From Adiantum capillus-veneris (taxonomy: Eukaryota > Streptophyta > Polypodiopsida > Polypodiales > Pteridaceae): a DNA stretch of 64,000 bases. The notes under the pieces are model-generated. The model did not search any database, had not been told where the DNA came from, and saw only the letters and a list, made by a program, of their open reading frames with translations. The stretch is from positions 6,688,501 to 6,752,500 of the forward strand of contig CM043968.1 in assembly GCA_014529385.2 (NCBI GenBank). The letters are read 5' to 3'. A program made the translations under genes and the position numbers. Shown in pieces: positions 12,046 to 23,842 of the stretch. Position 1 is the first letter of the stretch. Each line of letters opens with the position of its first letter.

Positions 12046-15000
12046 TTACTCTAATGTAGCATTGTAAGCATTGACAAGGTTCATACTATCCTTAAGTTGT
12101 ACTCCTTGCATCCATTTAGCATCTTCAAAAGGATAATTTTTGAACTTAATAAGATACCGTCGGATTATCTTACCATGTCGTAGTACCTTGTCTTCATGCC
12201 GAAGGACAGCTTCGGGTTGTAGCACCTCTTCTTGGTCTTCAACTTCGGGAGGGTCTTCAATAATTGGTTCAGTTGGTGGCTCTTCTTTGTAGGGCTTAAG
12301 TAGGCTTACATGAAAGGAATTTTGTATAAGCCAATGGTTGGGCAACTTGAGTTGATAAGCCGTCTCATTGATGGGCTTCAAGATTTGGAAATGACCATAG
12401 TATCTTTTTGCTAGTTTAGCATAATACTTTTGATGGCCCGTAGGATTTTTGCCCGTCGTTTGCCTTAATCGAGCCTTAGGAAACTTGAGTAAGACCCAAT
12501 CATTTTCTTTGAACATTAAGGCTCTTCTGTGCTTATCAGCAGCAGATTTTTGCCTTTGTTGAGAGATGGCTATAGCCTCCCTAATCTTTTGAAAAGATTC
12601 TTGTAGGTCACGGCTATACTCATCAGCGGCGAAGATCTTCCCATGTACTTTGAGTAGCAAGGGACTTTTAGGTCTTCCCTCTATGATCTCGAAAGGTGCT
12701 TTCCCCGTAGAAGTATGGACAGTATTATTGTAGGCATACTCTACTAGAGGTAAATACTTTACCCATTGTGAGCGTTGATCTACTTCGGTAACATAAGTCT
12801 TGAGTAGATCGAGTATCGTAAGATTGGCTATCTCACTTTGGCCATCCGTTTGTGGGTGATAGGCCGAAGAGAAATTCAATCTTGTTCCTAGATTTTCAAA
12901 GAGACCTTTCCAGAAATTATTGGTCATTCTAGGATCTCGATCTGACACGATGGATGTGGGTAATCCATGGTGCTTGAAAATCTGAGATATGAAGAGAGTT
13001 GCCATTTGATGTGCCTTAATAGTCTTTTTGACAGGAATAAAATGTGCTTGCTTGCTAAACCTGTCGACTATTGTCCATATTCCAGTATTCCCATGGATAG
13101 ACTTGGGTAATCCAAAGATGAAATCCATGGATATACTCTCCCATGGTGAATTTGGAATAGGCAATGGCTGGAGTAATCCAGGTTGCTTCCCTCTATCATA
13201 CTTGGTCTTTTGGCATACTACACATTTTGAAACATACTCTTGTATGTCCACTTTCATGGTAGGCCAATAGAAATACGTCTCTACTCCTCGGAGAGTAGGT
13301 TGAATACCTCTATGCCGTGCATATGGAGGAGCATGGGATTCATACATAACCTTCTCACGAAGGGAATGGGTAACACATAGCCTATTGCCGTGGAGAAGAT
13401 AACCATCCTGCAAGGTGAATGGTTCCTCTTTCTTCCCCAAAGCAAGGGCTGACATTATGTCTCTAAAGTCAGGGTCAGTAGCATACTCATCTATCATAGA
13501 GGATAGATCATTGTGAGTAGCTATAGACACCGCATTAACTTTTGGTCGTCGTGAAAGTGCATCGGCAACTTGATTGTGCTTACCAGCTATGTGAGCAATA
13601 TGGAAATTAAATTGCGAAAGAAAATTTGCCCACCTCATTTGTTTGTCGGAAAGTTTGGTTTGCGTCATGAAATACTTGAGACTTTGGTGGTCGGTTCGTA
13701 GGATAAATGGAGTCCCCAATAGGTAGTGCTTCCATGTGTCTAGGGCATGTAGAACAGCTAAAAGCTCTTTCTCATAAATGCCCAAGACTCGTTCATCACT
13801 ATTGAGCCTTCGGCTCTCATATGCTATGGCATGCCCTTCTTGAAGCAAAACCGCTCCAAGGCAATCACCACACGCATCACATTGGACCTCAAATGGATTT
13901 GAGAGATCCGGAAGCACGAGGATTGGTTGGGAAGTAAGCTTCTCTTTGAGTTTTTCAAAAGCATTTTGCTCCTTAGCAGTCCATACAAACTTAATGTTCT
14001 TCTTTGTTAAGTCGTGTAGTGGTCCTGCTACTTGAGAGAATTTTGCTATGAAGCGTCTATAGTATGCACACATACCAATAAAGCTTCTTAGCTCATGTAG
14101 ATTCCTTGGGTTAGGCCATGATTTTATTACCTCTAACTTTGATGGATCCATACGAATACCATCGTGAGAGATAATATGACCTAGATATTGAATCTCTTGA
14201 AGGAAGAATTCACTTTTCTTTTGGTTGAGAAAAAGTTTGTTCTCCCTCAAGGCTTGAAAAATCACTTGGAGATGTTGCTTATGTTCCTCCAAAGACTTGG
14301 AGTAGATGATGATATCATCAAAGAACACTCCAGTGAATTTACATATGGTCTAAAAATTTTCTCCATGAGACGATTGAAAGTAGCTGGTGCATTAGTCAAG
14401 CCAAAAGGCATGACTAGATATTCATAAAGACCAAATGTTGTGCGAAACGCGGTCTTTAGGATATCTTCATCCACTATCCTTATTTGATGATAGACACTCT
14501 TAAGGTCAATCCTACTGAAGTAGGTAGAGCCTTGTAGCTTATCAAACAGATCTTCTACCCGAGGCACGGGAAATCTGTTTTTGATAGTGATATGGTTTAG
14601 TGCTCGATAGTCCACACACATACGGTATGTACCATCTTTCTTTTGCACTAAAAGGACTGGAGAACAAAAGGGAGAGGAACTAGGCCTCACCATCCCTTTG
14701 TCTACCAATTCCTGTACTTGCCTCATAATATCCTCTTGTTGAGCTTGTGAGACTCGATAAGGAGGTTTGTTAGGCGGTGAGCTTCTTGGAAGGAGCTCAA
14801 TACGATGGTCATCATCCCCTCGTTTTGGAGGTAGGTCCATAGGGATATCATCGATGAACACATCTTGGAATCCTTTTAGAAAAGTAGACAAGTCTAACTC
14901 TTCTTGATTCCTATCATTTTCATTTGATGAAACATTATTAGCTTTTAGAGACTCTTTGACATAAATCATGTACGCAGAAATTGAGCTCTTCATTGATTTA

Positions 15001-16835
15001 TCAAAAGAAAGAGGATTTACAAGTGGAATAGTGCGACCACGTTCACTAGCATCTATATACATGTTCTTTCCCCTGTAGGTGGAGTAAATTCTCCTTTTAG
15101 GGAACTTCATGTTGGCAGCCATGCGATCAAACCATGGTGCCCCTAGGATAACATCCTGATGTTGGAGAGGAGAGATGAAGAAGTCTTCTTTGTCGACATA
15201 GCTTTGGACATGAAGCCTCAACTTCCCAATCAAGGGAGTAACGGAGGCTTGTTGTCCCTTGAAAGCTGCATCAGCTGTTACTATATCTCCCATCTCAAAA
15301 GCTTGAATGCCCAACTTGGTGGCCAACTCTATTGATATGAAGTTGAGAGTAGAGCCAGGGTCAAACAAGATGAAGGCATCATGCTCTCTTACCTTTCCCC
15401 AAGCATAGGAGAGTGATGATCCTTTGCAATGAGCATCCTCTTTTAGAGCTTCGATGGTGGAAGCCCTAGGAGTCTCATTGCGAGTATTCTTCTTGGGGCA
15501 AGAACGATAGCCATGTCCTTGCTCCCCACACTTGAAACATCTATGGTCCTTGTGAAAAGATTCAAGCTCTTCAGGAGAGAGTTTGTTTTTACCTTTGTAA
15601 ACTCCCTTCTCCTTGGACCGATTGTTGTTGTTGTTATTGTTGTTGTTGGAAGTGCCTTGGGAATTATTTTGAGCATTGGATTTCCCCTTTGCATCAATTT
15701 TATCTTTGTTTTCCATGGGCTTGACATTACGTCTAGCCCCTTGATGAAAATTGATGCGTGAAGCAACCATGGTGTGATGGATTACTTCTGTAATAGTACT
15801 AGGCCGTTGAGAGTTGATGTATTCGGCCATCTCTTCAGGTAATCCCGCACATAATTGCTGTCTTTGCTCGGCAAAGTCTATCTTTTGAAAGACAGTAGCT
15901 TTGAGATGTAAATCCCAAAACTTGTCTACATACTTGTTGATAGACTCATGAGAGAGAAGCTTCAAGCCGCGCCATTCGGTAAGAACTTTATCTTTAGTAT
16001 CACTTGGAAGAAATTGCTTCATGATGGAAACTCGTAGAGTTTTCCATGTCTTTGGGGCTTCTCCATTGCCACGAAGGCTAGCCCACCATTGACGAGCTGA
16101 TTTTTGGAAGTGCATAGCTACATGGAGTAGCTTGGAGAACTCTGTGAAGCCCTCGTCCCCAAAGGCCGCATCAAATTGCTGGATGAAGGCCAACACTTTG
16201 TCGGTAGCACCAAAGGTGCCATCGTAGGTGAGAAAAGAGATACTCTTTCCTCCCTCCTTGAACTTCTTTAGCTTTTGTGACCTTCGCCATGCAGGAAATG
16301 ATTTGCGATGTCCTCCCCTCTTGTATTCTCTAGGAGAATAGCCATAACTTTCATCAGAAGAGGAGGAAGGTGAAGAAGAAGGAGAAGAGGGTGACCTCTT
16401 CCTAGCCCTTTTCTTCCTTTGTTTCCTCTCTTGCCTTTCAAAGTGATGAGGAGAAGGACTATAGGTTGCTCTTTTCCTCTTGGGAGGAGTAGGCGATCGT
16501 CTAGACCGCCGTCTTCGTGGAGCCACATCTTCAGAAGAACTTAGACTGTCATTGCTTTCTTTCTCTTTGGATTCCTCCTCTCGAATGGGAGAGAGTCTTC
16601 TTTTGGGGGTCTCTTCAAGAGGCCTCCTAAGCTCTCTCTCCTCTGGGAGAGGAAGGGAAATTCCATAAGCACGAAGTTGTTGAGTAACTTCGGCTTGCAA
16701 AACAGGGTTGCCCATAGCTTGTTGCAACCTAGTGACGAGATAATTCACAAACATGGGAGCATCATCATTAGCACCTTCATGTGCAAAATCAAAGCTATCA
16801 ATGTTCATTCTACTCTCTTGATTATTGTCAGCCAT
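12046..16835 (-). CDS. Gypsy Gag-Pol polyprotein (chromovirus), one frameshift in RT
   Basis: Encodes capsid and all replication enzymes of the element. I start at ATG 16835 ([11 protein letters not shown]), as MADN-type starts are usual; an in-frame ATG also lies at 16877. Order: Gag with an Arg/Ser-rich segment, a retrotransposon gag core ([21 protein letters not shown]), an Asn run and a CCHC knuckle ([15 protein letters not shown]); protease ([14 protein letters not shown], with Pro after the catalytic Asp, a variant I recall from related elements); RT ([36 protein letters not shown]); RNase H ([22 protein letters not shown]); integrase (zinc finger, [31 protein letters not shown]); GPY/F-like region; and a chromodomain ([18 protein letters not shown]). 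A 1-nt loss at about 14335, just before the FFDD box, shifts the frame. Otherwise no premature stop is seen, so this copy was inactivated recently or holds a sequencing error. Confidence 0.95.
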
Positions 16836-17236
16836 GTTAACAAAATTTATGTTTATACTTAGTGTATGCTTTGGCAATACAAAACCTTAGTTGCCACTCC
16901 TCTTAGCCTTTGAAAATCGGCTCTTAAGTATCTACACCCACGGCTCAAAGTGGTTAATTATAGAGAGTAGAGGAGTAGGTCTAACATAGCAGAGTTGCCA
17001 AGGGCTAGCTCCTTTCGGACTTCTTATGGCTCAATAATGGTAAAGCCGTAGGCAAGTCTAAAATGACTCCATTATTAAGTCCAAAGCTCCCGAGGTGTGC
17101 ACCATCCCCCACATAGTGGGCTTAACAAAACCGATATTAGATCCCAGTTCCACTTACTCTATTATAATTAACAACATCAACCATTTATAGGCTACTTAAG
17201 GACCTCTCTTCTTAAGCAAGAAAAGAGAAACCAAAT
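16836..17236 (-). other. Leader between PBS and gag
   Basis: About 400 bp of untranslated leader on the minus strand between the primer site and the gag start. No gene seen. Confidence 0.6.
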
Positions 17237-17248
17237 GCTCTGATACCA
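17237..17248 (-). promoter_or_regulatory. Primer-binding site, tRNA-iMet type
   Basis: Minus strand TGGTATCAGAGC, one base inside the end of the 5' LTR. Complementary to the 3' end of plant initiator tRNA-Met. Confidence 0.93.
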
Positions 17249-17249
17249 A

Positions 17250-18306
17250 TGTAATGGAATTTGCCTATTCAATTTGAGAGTAGCGGAATTTAATGAGAGT
17301 ACTTTCAAGAAATGATTTTGTGAGCATAGCGGGTAGACATAATTGAAGATAGCAACATAATCATAGCAATTAGTTAACTTGGCATAGACAATACTTTTGC
17401 AAGAGAGAGAATTTAGAGAACATGACAACATTTGAGGACCGGATTTATGTGGAGCCGGTCCCCCCTCCAATAGGCATTTGTATTATGATTTCTCCCATAA
17501 AGAGAGACTTGTTACAATACATTCTTTGTGTTCCTTGTGACCTAGGTGAAGCAATGAAGATGGAAAGCTTCATGCATCACCATCATAGCATAACCTAAAC
17601 TTGAAGAAAGCTTTAACTATTCCAAGCCTCAGTCCCAAGACCTCAAACACCTTCAAAGGTGGAGAGAGCTAGCAGGGAATGAGGGTAGGGAAGAGGAAGA
17701 AGAAACATTTCATACGAGAAAGAGCTAGTTCCTCACTTATCATAACTCTTGTGCTAGCATACATAATAGCATAGTAATGAAGAAGAAATAGATGGCAAGC
17801 TCAAGCATTGAAGCATGGCTCTTGGATGGATTTGCACTCCATAGCCAAGAGTGTTGGTGTAGGCTCTCAACCTCTACTTGCTTGGAGAAAGAGAGGGAGC
17901 TCTTGCACTTTGCATAGTACACAATGAGAGTGTTTGTGAGTGTGTGTGGGTGAGTATACCCCCTAAGCACCCCCCTAGCTTGCTTGGGTCGACCCCCCCT
18001 TGTAGCTCATGCTTGAAGCTCATTGGACCCCTCCAGGCCTAGCCAATCACAAGCAGGAGCCATTACAAGCAACATGGGTAGCCTTGGGACAAGTGTCCCC
18101 CTTTCCCCTTTGAGAGAGAGGACTTGAAAAATGCAAAATCAATTAATTAAATATCCTAAATTATCATTGGACCCCTTGGGTGGCCAACCAATAGGCTTCA
18201 GGCACACCATGAGGGCAACATGGGGAGGAACTTGACAAGTGTCCTTGCTGCCTCTTTAAGCTGGGGCTTCCCTTGTGTGTGTGTGTGTGTGTGTGTTTCT
18301 CTCTCA

Positions 18307-18340
<34 letters not shown>

Positions 18341-18912
18341 TTGTAGGCTCGCCCCCCTCCTTGTAGGGATATTTTTGACTTTGGATGAGCAAGCCCCTTA
18401 GTCATCAAGCATGACTAAGCACTTGAAGTAGGAGGTGTTCCCACAAGCATCTCAGGCAAGCTTCTCAAGGCACCTCAAGCACCTTAATCATGCACCAAGT
18501 CAAGCACCTCAAGCATGGAGCCAGTCAAGCACCTCAAGCATCTTAATCAAGCACCTCAAGCATGACAAGCACCTCAAGCAGGACAAGCATCTCAAGCACG
18601 ACAAGAACCTCGAGCTTGGGCCGGGTTCCCACCTCAAGCTCAACCCTAGCTTACCTAAGGTCAAAGGATTTTTACACACATTATTGGAGGTCTTCAATGA
18701 AGCTAACCCTAAGGTCTTATGCTTCATTGGTTAGCCTTGCTCTTGATAGACCATCTCCCATTTGGGCCCCTTTACTATTGGCTCCGTGTTGAGATAGATC
18801 TATAAGCACATATCTATATCTTAACACTTGTTCCCATTTATTCTCCCACATTAAGTGATCAATTTAATATGAGAAAATCATTTGGATTGGTTAGATATTA
18901 GATTTTATGACA
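17250..18912 (-). repeat. 5' LTR of the gypsy element
   Basis: Direct repeat of 10009-11684. It holds a short (TG)n at 18273-18296 followed by a C-run of about 32 at 18309-18340, both very different in length from the sister LTR. Like its sister it begins TGTCATAAAATC and ends ATTCCATTACA on the minus strand. Confidence 0.97.
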
Positions 18913-18917
18913 TTATG

Positions 18918-19376
18918 AATACACTCACCCTTGTCTTTTTCCCCCATGTCACCACATGCTTTCAAGATGCAGGCATAGGTCTTTGCATCAGGAAAAAGGC
19001 CCTCAGAGTGCATTTGCTCATAGCATGCATATGCTTGCAGGGCCTCCGCCTGTTGAGCATATCCTGTGATTAAAGCAGACCATGTGATAACATTCCGCGA
19101 AGAAAGATTCTGAAAAACTTGCTGAGCTTTTGCAAGAGCGTTGCATTTAGCATCAATGTCTACAAGTGTGGTTCCAAGCATCACATCATTTTTCAGCAAT
19201 CCCTGATGAACGACTTCGTCGTGAACTCTCTCCCCCTTGTCAACTGCTCCTATAGAGCCATAGGCTTTCAATATGGAAGTAAAGGTCACCGCATCTGGAG
19301 ACAAGCCTGCACGTTGCATCGTCTCGAAGCAGCATCCACAGCCTCCTTGCCTAGCCCCAGCAGGGTGTTCCAACAA
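18918..19376 (-). pseudogene. PPR gene, left copy, 5' part
   Basis: Continuation of the left PPR copy beyond the gypsy insertion. It is open over about 150 codons ([74 protein letters not shown]) and, unlike the right copy, has CAG at the two glutamine positions where the right copy has TAG. It also retains 11 bp missing from the right copy. Homology to the right copy stops near 19366, inside the repeat region, so the N-terminal PPR motifs are missing here. Next to the break the phrase AATCCCTGATGAACGA is a short duplicate of 19198-19213. Confidence 0.9.
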
Positions 19377-19482
19377 TCCCTGATGAACGATTTTCCACCT
19401 TCATCTATCTTTTCATTTCCTAAACTCACCGTTCACTTATGAAGTTAATATGTTTTAAAATAATTTTTATTTTTGAATCAAT

Positions 19483-19483
<1 letters not shown>

Positions 19484-19550
<67 letters not shown>
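19484..19550. repeat. (GA)n microsatellite
   Basis: About 67 bp of GA dinucleotides, at the 3' side of the SINE-like sequence if that element is on the minus strand. Confidence 0.95.
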
Positions 19551-19552
<2 letters not shown>

Positions 19553-19559
19553 GGATTAG

Positions 19560-19785
19560 CCTCCACACTATCTCGCATGGGCATGCTCAAATGGGATCGA
19601 CGGCTTAGGTGATCTGGGCCGTCGAATGCGTATTTGGTAAATTCGGGGCGCTTGGTAAATTTGGGAAGAAAAGTAGATTCGGGTAGGCTTGTAAATTCGG
19701 GTTGATCTGCATCCCATGTCTCAAACCCCCGATCTCCCCACCACGAGCCATGTGCACTAACCACTACACCCTCATGCATACGTTG
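19560..19785 (-). mobile_element. Possible tRNA-derived SINE
   Basis: On the minus strand GGGTGTAGTGGTTAGTGCAC (about 19770..19751) resembles an RNA polymerase III A box, as in tRNAs carrying TAGTGGTTAG. GGGGTTTGAGAC (about 19730..19719), some 25-30 bases further on, resembles a B box (consensus GGTTCGANNCC). The stretch does not fold into a convincing tRNA, so a SINE head or decayed tRNA is likelier than a working tRNA gene. The body would run to the (GA)n tract. No target duplication was defined. Confidence 0.4.
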
Positions 19786-20136
19786 AAATATAGGCGATTC
19801 GAGTATATCATATTGTAAATGTGGGCCGATTAGTAAAGTCGGGACAAATTTGTAAATTCGGTCAAATTGGTAAATTTGGGGTAATCTCAAATCTGATGGT
19901 CCGTAATTGATGCGCGTCGCCTTTTCCTCCTCCACCATTGATCCCATTTGACCATGCACGTGTGATAAAGTGATGAGGGCATATTAGATCAGGCTTTCGC
20001 GCGAGTGCGCGCACGCCATGCATTTGACAACCAAAGAAAATAGGAATGATGGCAGGAACTCACGGCTAGCTATGGTACCTCAGAATGATGGAAGAGAACA
20101 AGCTCAAGACATCTGAAGGCATCGAGAAGGTAGCTC

Positions 20137-21965
20137 TTGAGATCGGAAGAATGGCTCTCTACACAGAGGTCCTGCCATTTTATCGCTTCCCCTTCTTTCG
20201 AACACGTCATCACCATGGATTCTCTGTGTTTTGATAGTTGGTTCACCCCTTCTTGGCTCGATGAAGAGCCTGTAAGGAATGGGTTTGCTCAAGATGGCAA
20301 CCGTTGTAACGATCATGCAATTCCACCGGATGCTACTGCTTTTGTCACCATATTGCGGAATTGTGCCAAGAACAAAGATCTGCGCAAAGGCACTAGAGTA
20401 CACGATGACATCACGAAGATGGGTTTGCTTGAGAAGTGCTCAGATGCTTTAGTCACCATGTATGCAAAATGTGGGGCACTTTCCAAAGCAAAAGAATTGC
20501 TTGAGTTACATATAAGCAGGAATTTGTTCTCTTGGACCGCCCTTATCTCTGCATACACCCAGCAGGGGCTGGGAAAGGATGCGGTGGATTGCTTCGAGAA
20601 GATGCAACGTGCAGGCCTATCTCCAAATGCGGTGACCTTTACTTCCATATTGAAAGCCTATGGATCTATAGGAGCAGTTGACAAGGGGGAGAGAGTTCAC
20701 GACAAAGTCGTTCATTAGGGATTGCTGGAAAATGACGTCATGCTTGGAACCGCACTTGTAGACATGTATGCTAAATGCGGCGCTCTTGCAAAAGCTCGGC
20801 AAGTTTTTCAGAATCTTTCTTCGCGGAATGTTATCACATGGTCTGCTTTAATCACAGGATATGCTCAATAGGCGGAGGCCGTGCAAGCATATGCATGCTA
20901 TGAGCAAATGCCTTTTTCCTGATGCAAAGACCTATGCCTGCATCTTGAAAGCATGTGGTGACATGGGGGCAAAAGACAAGGGTGAGTGTATTCATAATGA
21001 GATTTTGAGACAAGGATTGTTGGCCAATGATTTTTGTGCTTGGTACTGCCTTGGTGGATATGTACGCCAAGTGTGGAGTCCTTGTTAAAGCACAACAAGT
21101 CTTTGAGAATCTTCCTCACCGGGATGTCACGTCGTGGTCAGCACTTATAGAAGGATATGCTCAACAGGGTCAGGGCAAGCAAGCATTGAAAACTTTTGAA
21201 CAGATGCAAGGCGGGGGACTTTCTCCCAACGAAGTAACCTTTACTTCCATCTTAAAGGCCTATGGTGCTTTAGGAGCGGTTGCAAAGGGGAAGCAAATTC
21301 ATGATGAGATTGTTAGGCAAGGTTTGCTGGGAAGCAATTTTCTTCTTGACACTGCTTTAGTGGATATGTATGCCAAGTGTGGTGCTCTTGCACAAGCACA
21401 GAAAGTGCTAGATGAGCTTCCATTATGGGATATTAGCACGTGGTCGGCCTTAATTATGGGATATGCTCAATAGGGCCAGTGTGAACAAGCTGTGACTTGT
21501 CTCGAACAGATGCAGCAGGAGGGCCTCTTTCCGGATGCAGTCATATTTTCTAGTTTGCTTAATGCTTGTAGTCACTCGGGAGGAGTACATGATGGCCACT
21601 TCTATTTTACACTTCTGAGTAAGAAGTATGGCATCAAGCCGGACCTGGAGCACTACGCTTGCATGGTCGGTCTTTTCGGGCGTTCTGGACACATTGACAA
21701 GGCAGTGGGAGTGATTCAGGAGATGCCATTTTTTGATAATCTGGAGGTCTTGTCAATCCTTCTGGGTGCTTGTCGAAAACGGGGAGATGTGAATGTGGGG
21801 AGATGGGCATTTGAGCATGCAATACAGTTCGATAGAGAGAATACTGCAACTTATCTCCTGATGGCTGATCTTTACGCAGTTTTTGGCATGCACAATGATG
21901 CTAAAAGTATTCAGGCCCTGAGAATGGACAATGAAGGATGGAAGATGCTTGAGGTGGTAGTTTGA
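20137..21965 (+). pseudogene. PPR gene, right copy (PLS class with E motifs, inactivated)
   Basis: Longest form of the PPR gene: about 14 P, L and S motifs followed by E1- and E2-like motifs and a stop at 21963, with no DYW deaminase domain. Such proteins act in mitochondria or plastids as sequence-specific RNA binders, often recruiting editing factors. The start at 20137 is the first ATG of the open frame; no clear targeting peptide can be judged. Motif examples: [40 protein letters not shown] and WSALIEGYAQQGQGKQALK. It is broken by TAG at 20716-20718, 20869-20871 and 21471-21473, an 11-bp deletion near 20908 and one extra T near 21031. At the first two stops the left copy has CAG; at the third it has CAA. 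Confidence 0.93.
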
Positions 21966-22360
21966 TGTAAGAAAACTAAAACCTTGGGATCCCTCATGTC
22001 CATCGTAGCAGTTTCACCGCCGAACATTTCAAGGCCGAAGTGTTTCACCCACAAAACATGTTGTTCCACTATGAATGGTTCTAGTCTTATGATAAGAGTT
22101 CACCCTGCAGAGGTGTTGTTTAAAAATGAAACATTTCAGCCTTGAGAGTATCTTGTGATTGAAATAGCATGGGTTTCACCTGATGGAGCGAAACATTTCA
22201 ATGCTCAAAACATGGTGAAACGCTTTTCATGGTGGGCAGCAAGCATGCAAACCATTCATTTAGTCCCTTGCACGAGGCTATATATTATGGGGATGAATGT
22301 GTGATGGCTCCATTGCGGTGGTTTTGACGGAGAAGAGGGTACTCTTTCACCTTCAGGCTT

Positions 22361-22414
22361 CATATACTTGGGTGATAGTCATCTGGTCATATACTTGGGT
22401 GATAGTCATCTGGT
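22361..22414. repeat. 27-bp perfect tandem duplication
   Basis: The unit at 22361-22387 is repeated exactly at 22388-22414 (CATATACTTGGGTGATAGTC, then ATCTGGT). The left arm has one copy only (around 8523-8552), so the duplication arose after the two arms separated. Confidence 0.95.
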
Positions 22415-23797
22415 CCTGGGCCCGTGCAGATGGCGTGACTCACCAGCATATGTCCGGTTTGCTATCAGCCTTGCACATTGGAGACTTAACATATTAATGC
22501 ATACATCATCAACTTTGGAGTGATATCTAAAGGGATGTACGCCTGCCCACTATTCATCGCTCAGAGTTTACTCCCCATCCAATGAAGGCCATTTGGGATT
22601 TCCGTTCTTCCCAACAACGTGAGATTGTGTGAGTAGAATGAATTATGAAACAATATTGGGAAGGGAGTGAAAGGCTGGGAAAAACTTTATGTTTGGACCT
22701 CTATGGAATGAAAGCTCAATATGCTCAAAGAGTGCATCCATGGAGCAATCGATTTTGATGCAAATGTGACATCTACAGGGATGACGCATAGTCTACTTGC
22801 TATTGCCATTCGAGATACCTGTTCAAGGGCTTCGAAGTGCCAAATTTGCAGAGGTTGCTGGGTTGTTTCTCTCCTCTCTTTTGGTAGTTGGCTATGGTGC
22901 TTTTTGCTCTCTTTAGAAGAGTTTTTTCCTACCCTATTTTGCCAGGTTTCAGCCCTTACAGTTTTGATGCATCAGCTCTTATATTTGATGAGCCTTAATC
23001 TATGGCCAAGCTCTTGGTGCACAGGTCTGTTGTATCATATCATAGTACTTCTTTCTTGCTAATACTATGGCCTCTATTCACAAACATTGTGGGGTATTGT
23101 ATGGGTAAGATACTAATTTGTTTTTCCAAAAGAAAAACAAATTATGGGATTGTTCCTATGATGTTCAAACTTGTCTTCTTCTGCATATGAGGAGTTGTGC
23201 CGTCTTTAGTAAACTCCTCGAGAAGAAGATACTTGTCCCACTCTTGGGATCACAACAAAGTGCCTCATCAATTTGGTCTTGGACACCATTTCTAGTGATG
23301 AGATGAAGAACGCCATTTTGATTGAAAGGTCTTAAGAGTCTTTCAATGTTACTAGCTTCATCAACAATTGCACCAAAATTATAACTTCATGTCCATTCTA
23401 CATCCATATGAGATCAATATAACAAGAATACTATGATGGTATAATCAATATTTGGCATGGCTTAAGTAGTAACTTCATGAATATCGTAGTGTGGTTGCTA
23501 ACATTTTTGATAAAACCTTTATCATGTCAATTTTCATAATGACATAAACACATCTGTACAGCATAAAGAACACTTTTAAGAGTATTCTACTTGGTCCTTC
23601 TTACCACTCTAGTCCTCCCTTATATACATTGTGAAAATGAATGGATTAAGCTTTGCATTTGTGTTGTGTTTTTTGGCATGCCCAAAGAGCAAAGCCATAG
23701 TATTGCTTTATCTTTTGGACTGAAGTGAGGCACCAAAATAGCTCCGCAACCAGCACCTTTTTTTTAAGTGGAAGATTGACAATTGAAAGATGTGAAG

Positions 23798-23800
<3 letters not shown>

Positions 23801-23839
<39 letters not shown>
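23801..23839. repeat. (CT)n microsatellite
   Basis: About 39 bp; counterpart of 7100-7133. Confidence 0.93.

Positions 23840-23842
<3 letters not shown>

Larger units (their letters stand above)
10009..18912 (-). mobile_element. Complete Ty3/gypsy chromovirus with LTRs, PBS, PPT and TSD
   Basis: An 8904-bp LTR retrotransposon on the minus strand. The LTRs are 10009-11684 (1676 bp) and 17250-18912 (1663 bp), each bounded by TG...CA. The 5-bp target duplication TTATG lies at 10004-10008 and 18913-18917. The primer-binding site at 17237-17248 (TGGTATCAGAGC on the minus strand) matches the 3' end of plant initiator-methionine tRNA. A purine tract (AAGAGAGAGGTAA) lies next to the 3' LTR. The LTRs are about 99% identical by eye outside microsatellites, so the insertion is fairly recent. 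The right arm of the inverted duplication (20985-21010) shows the same site without the insertion. Confidence 0.97.
19377..20136. other. Spacer of the inverted duplication
   Basis: Contains a (GA)n tract (19484-19550), a tRNA-like SINE candidate, several copies of the phrase GTAAATTCGG, and the short 5' flank of the right PPR copy. No protein gene recognised. Confidence 0.6.

Noticed and set aside
19715-19785. A functional tRNA gene
   Set aside because: A- and B-box-like motifs are present, but I could not pair the acceptor and anticodon stems, so it is listed only as a possible SINE head.
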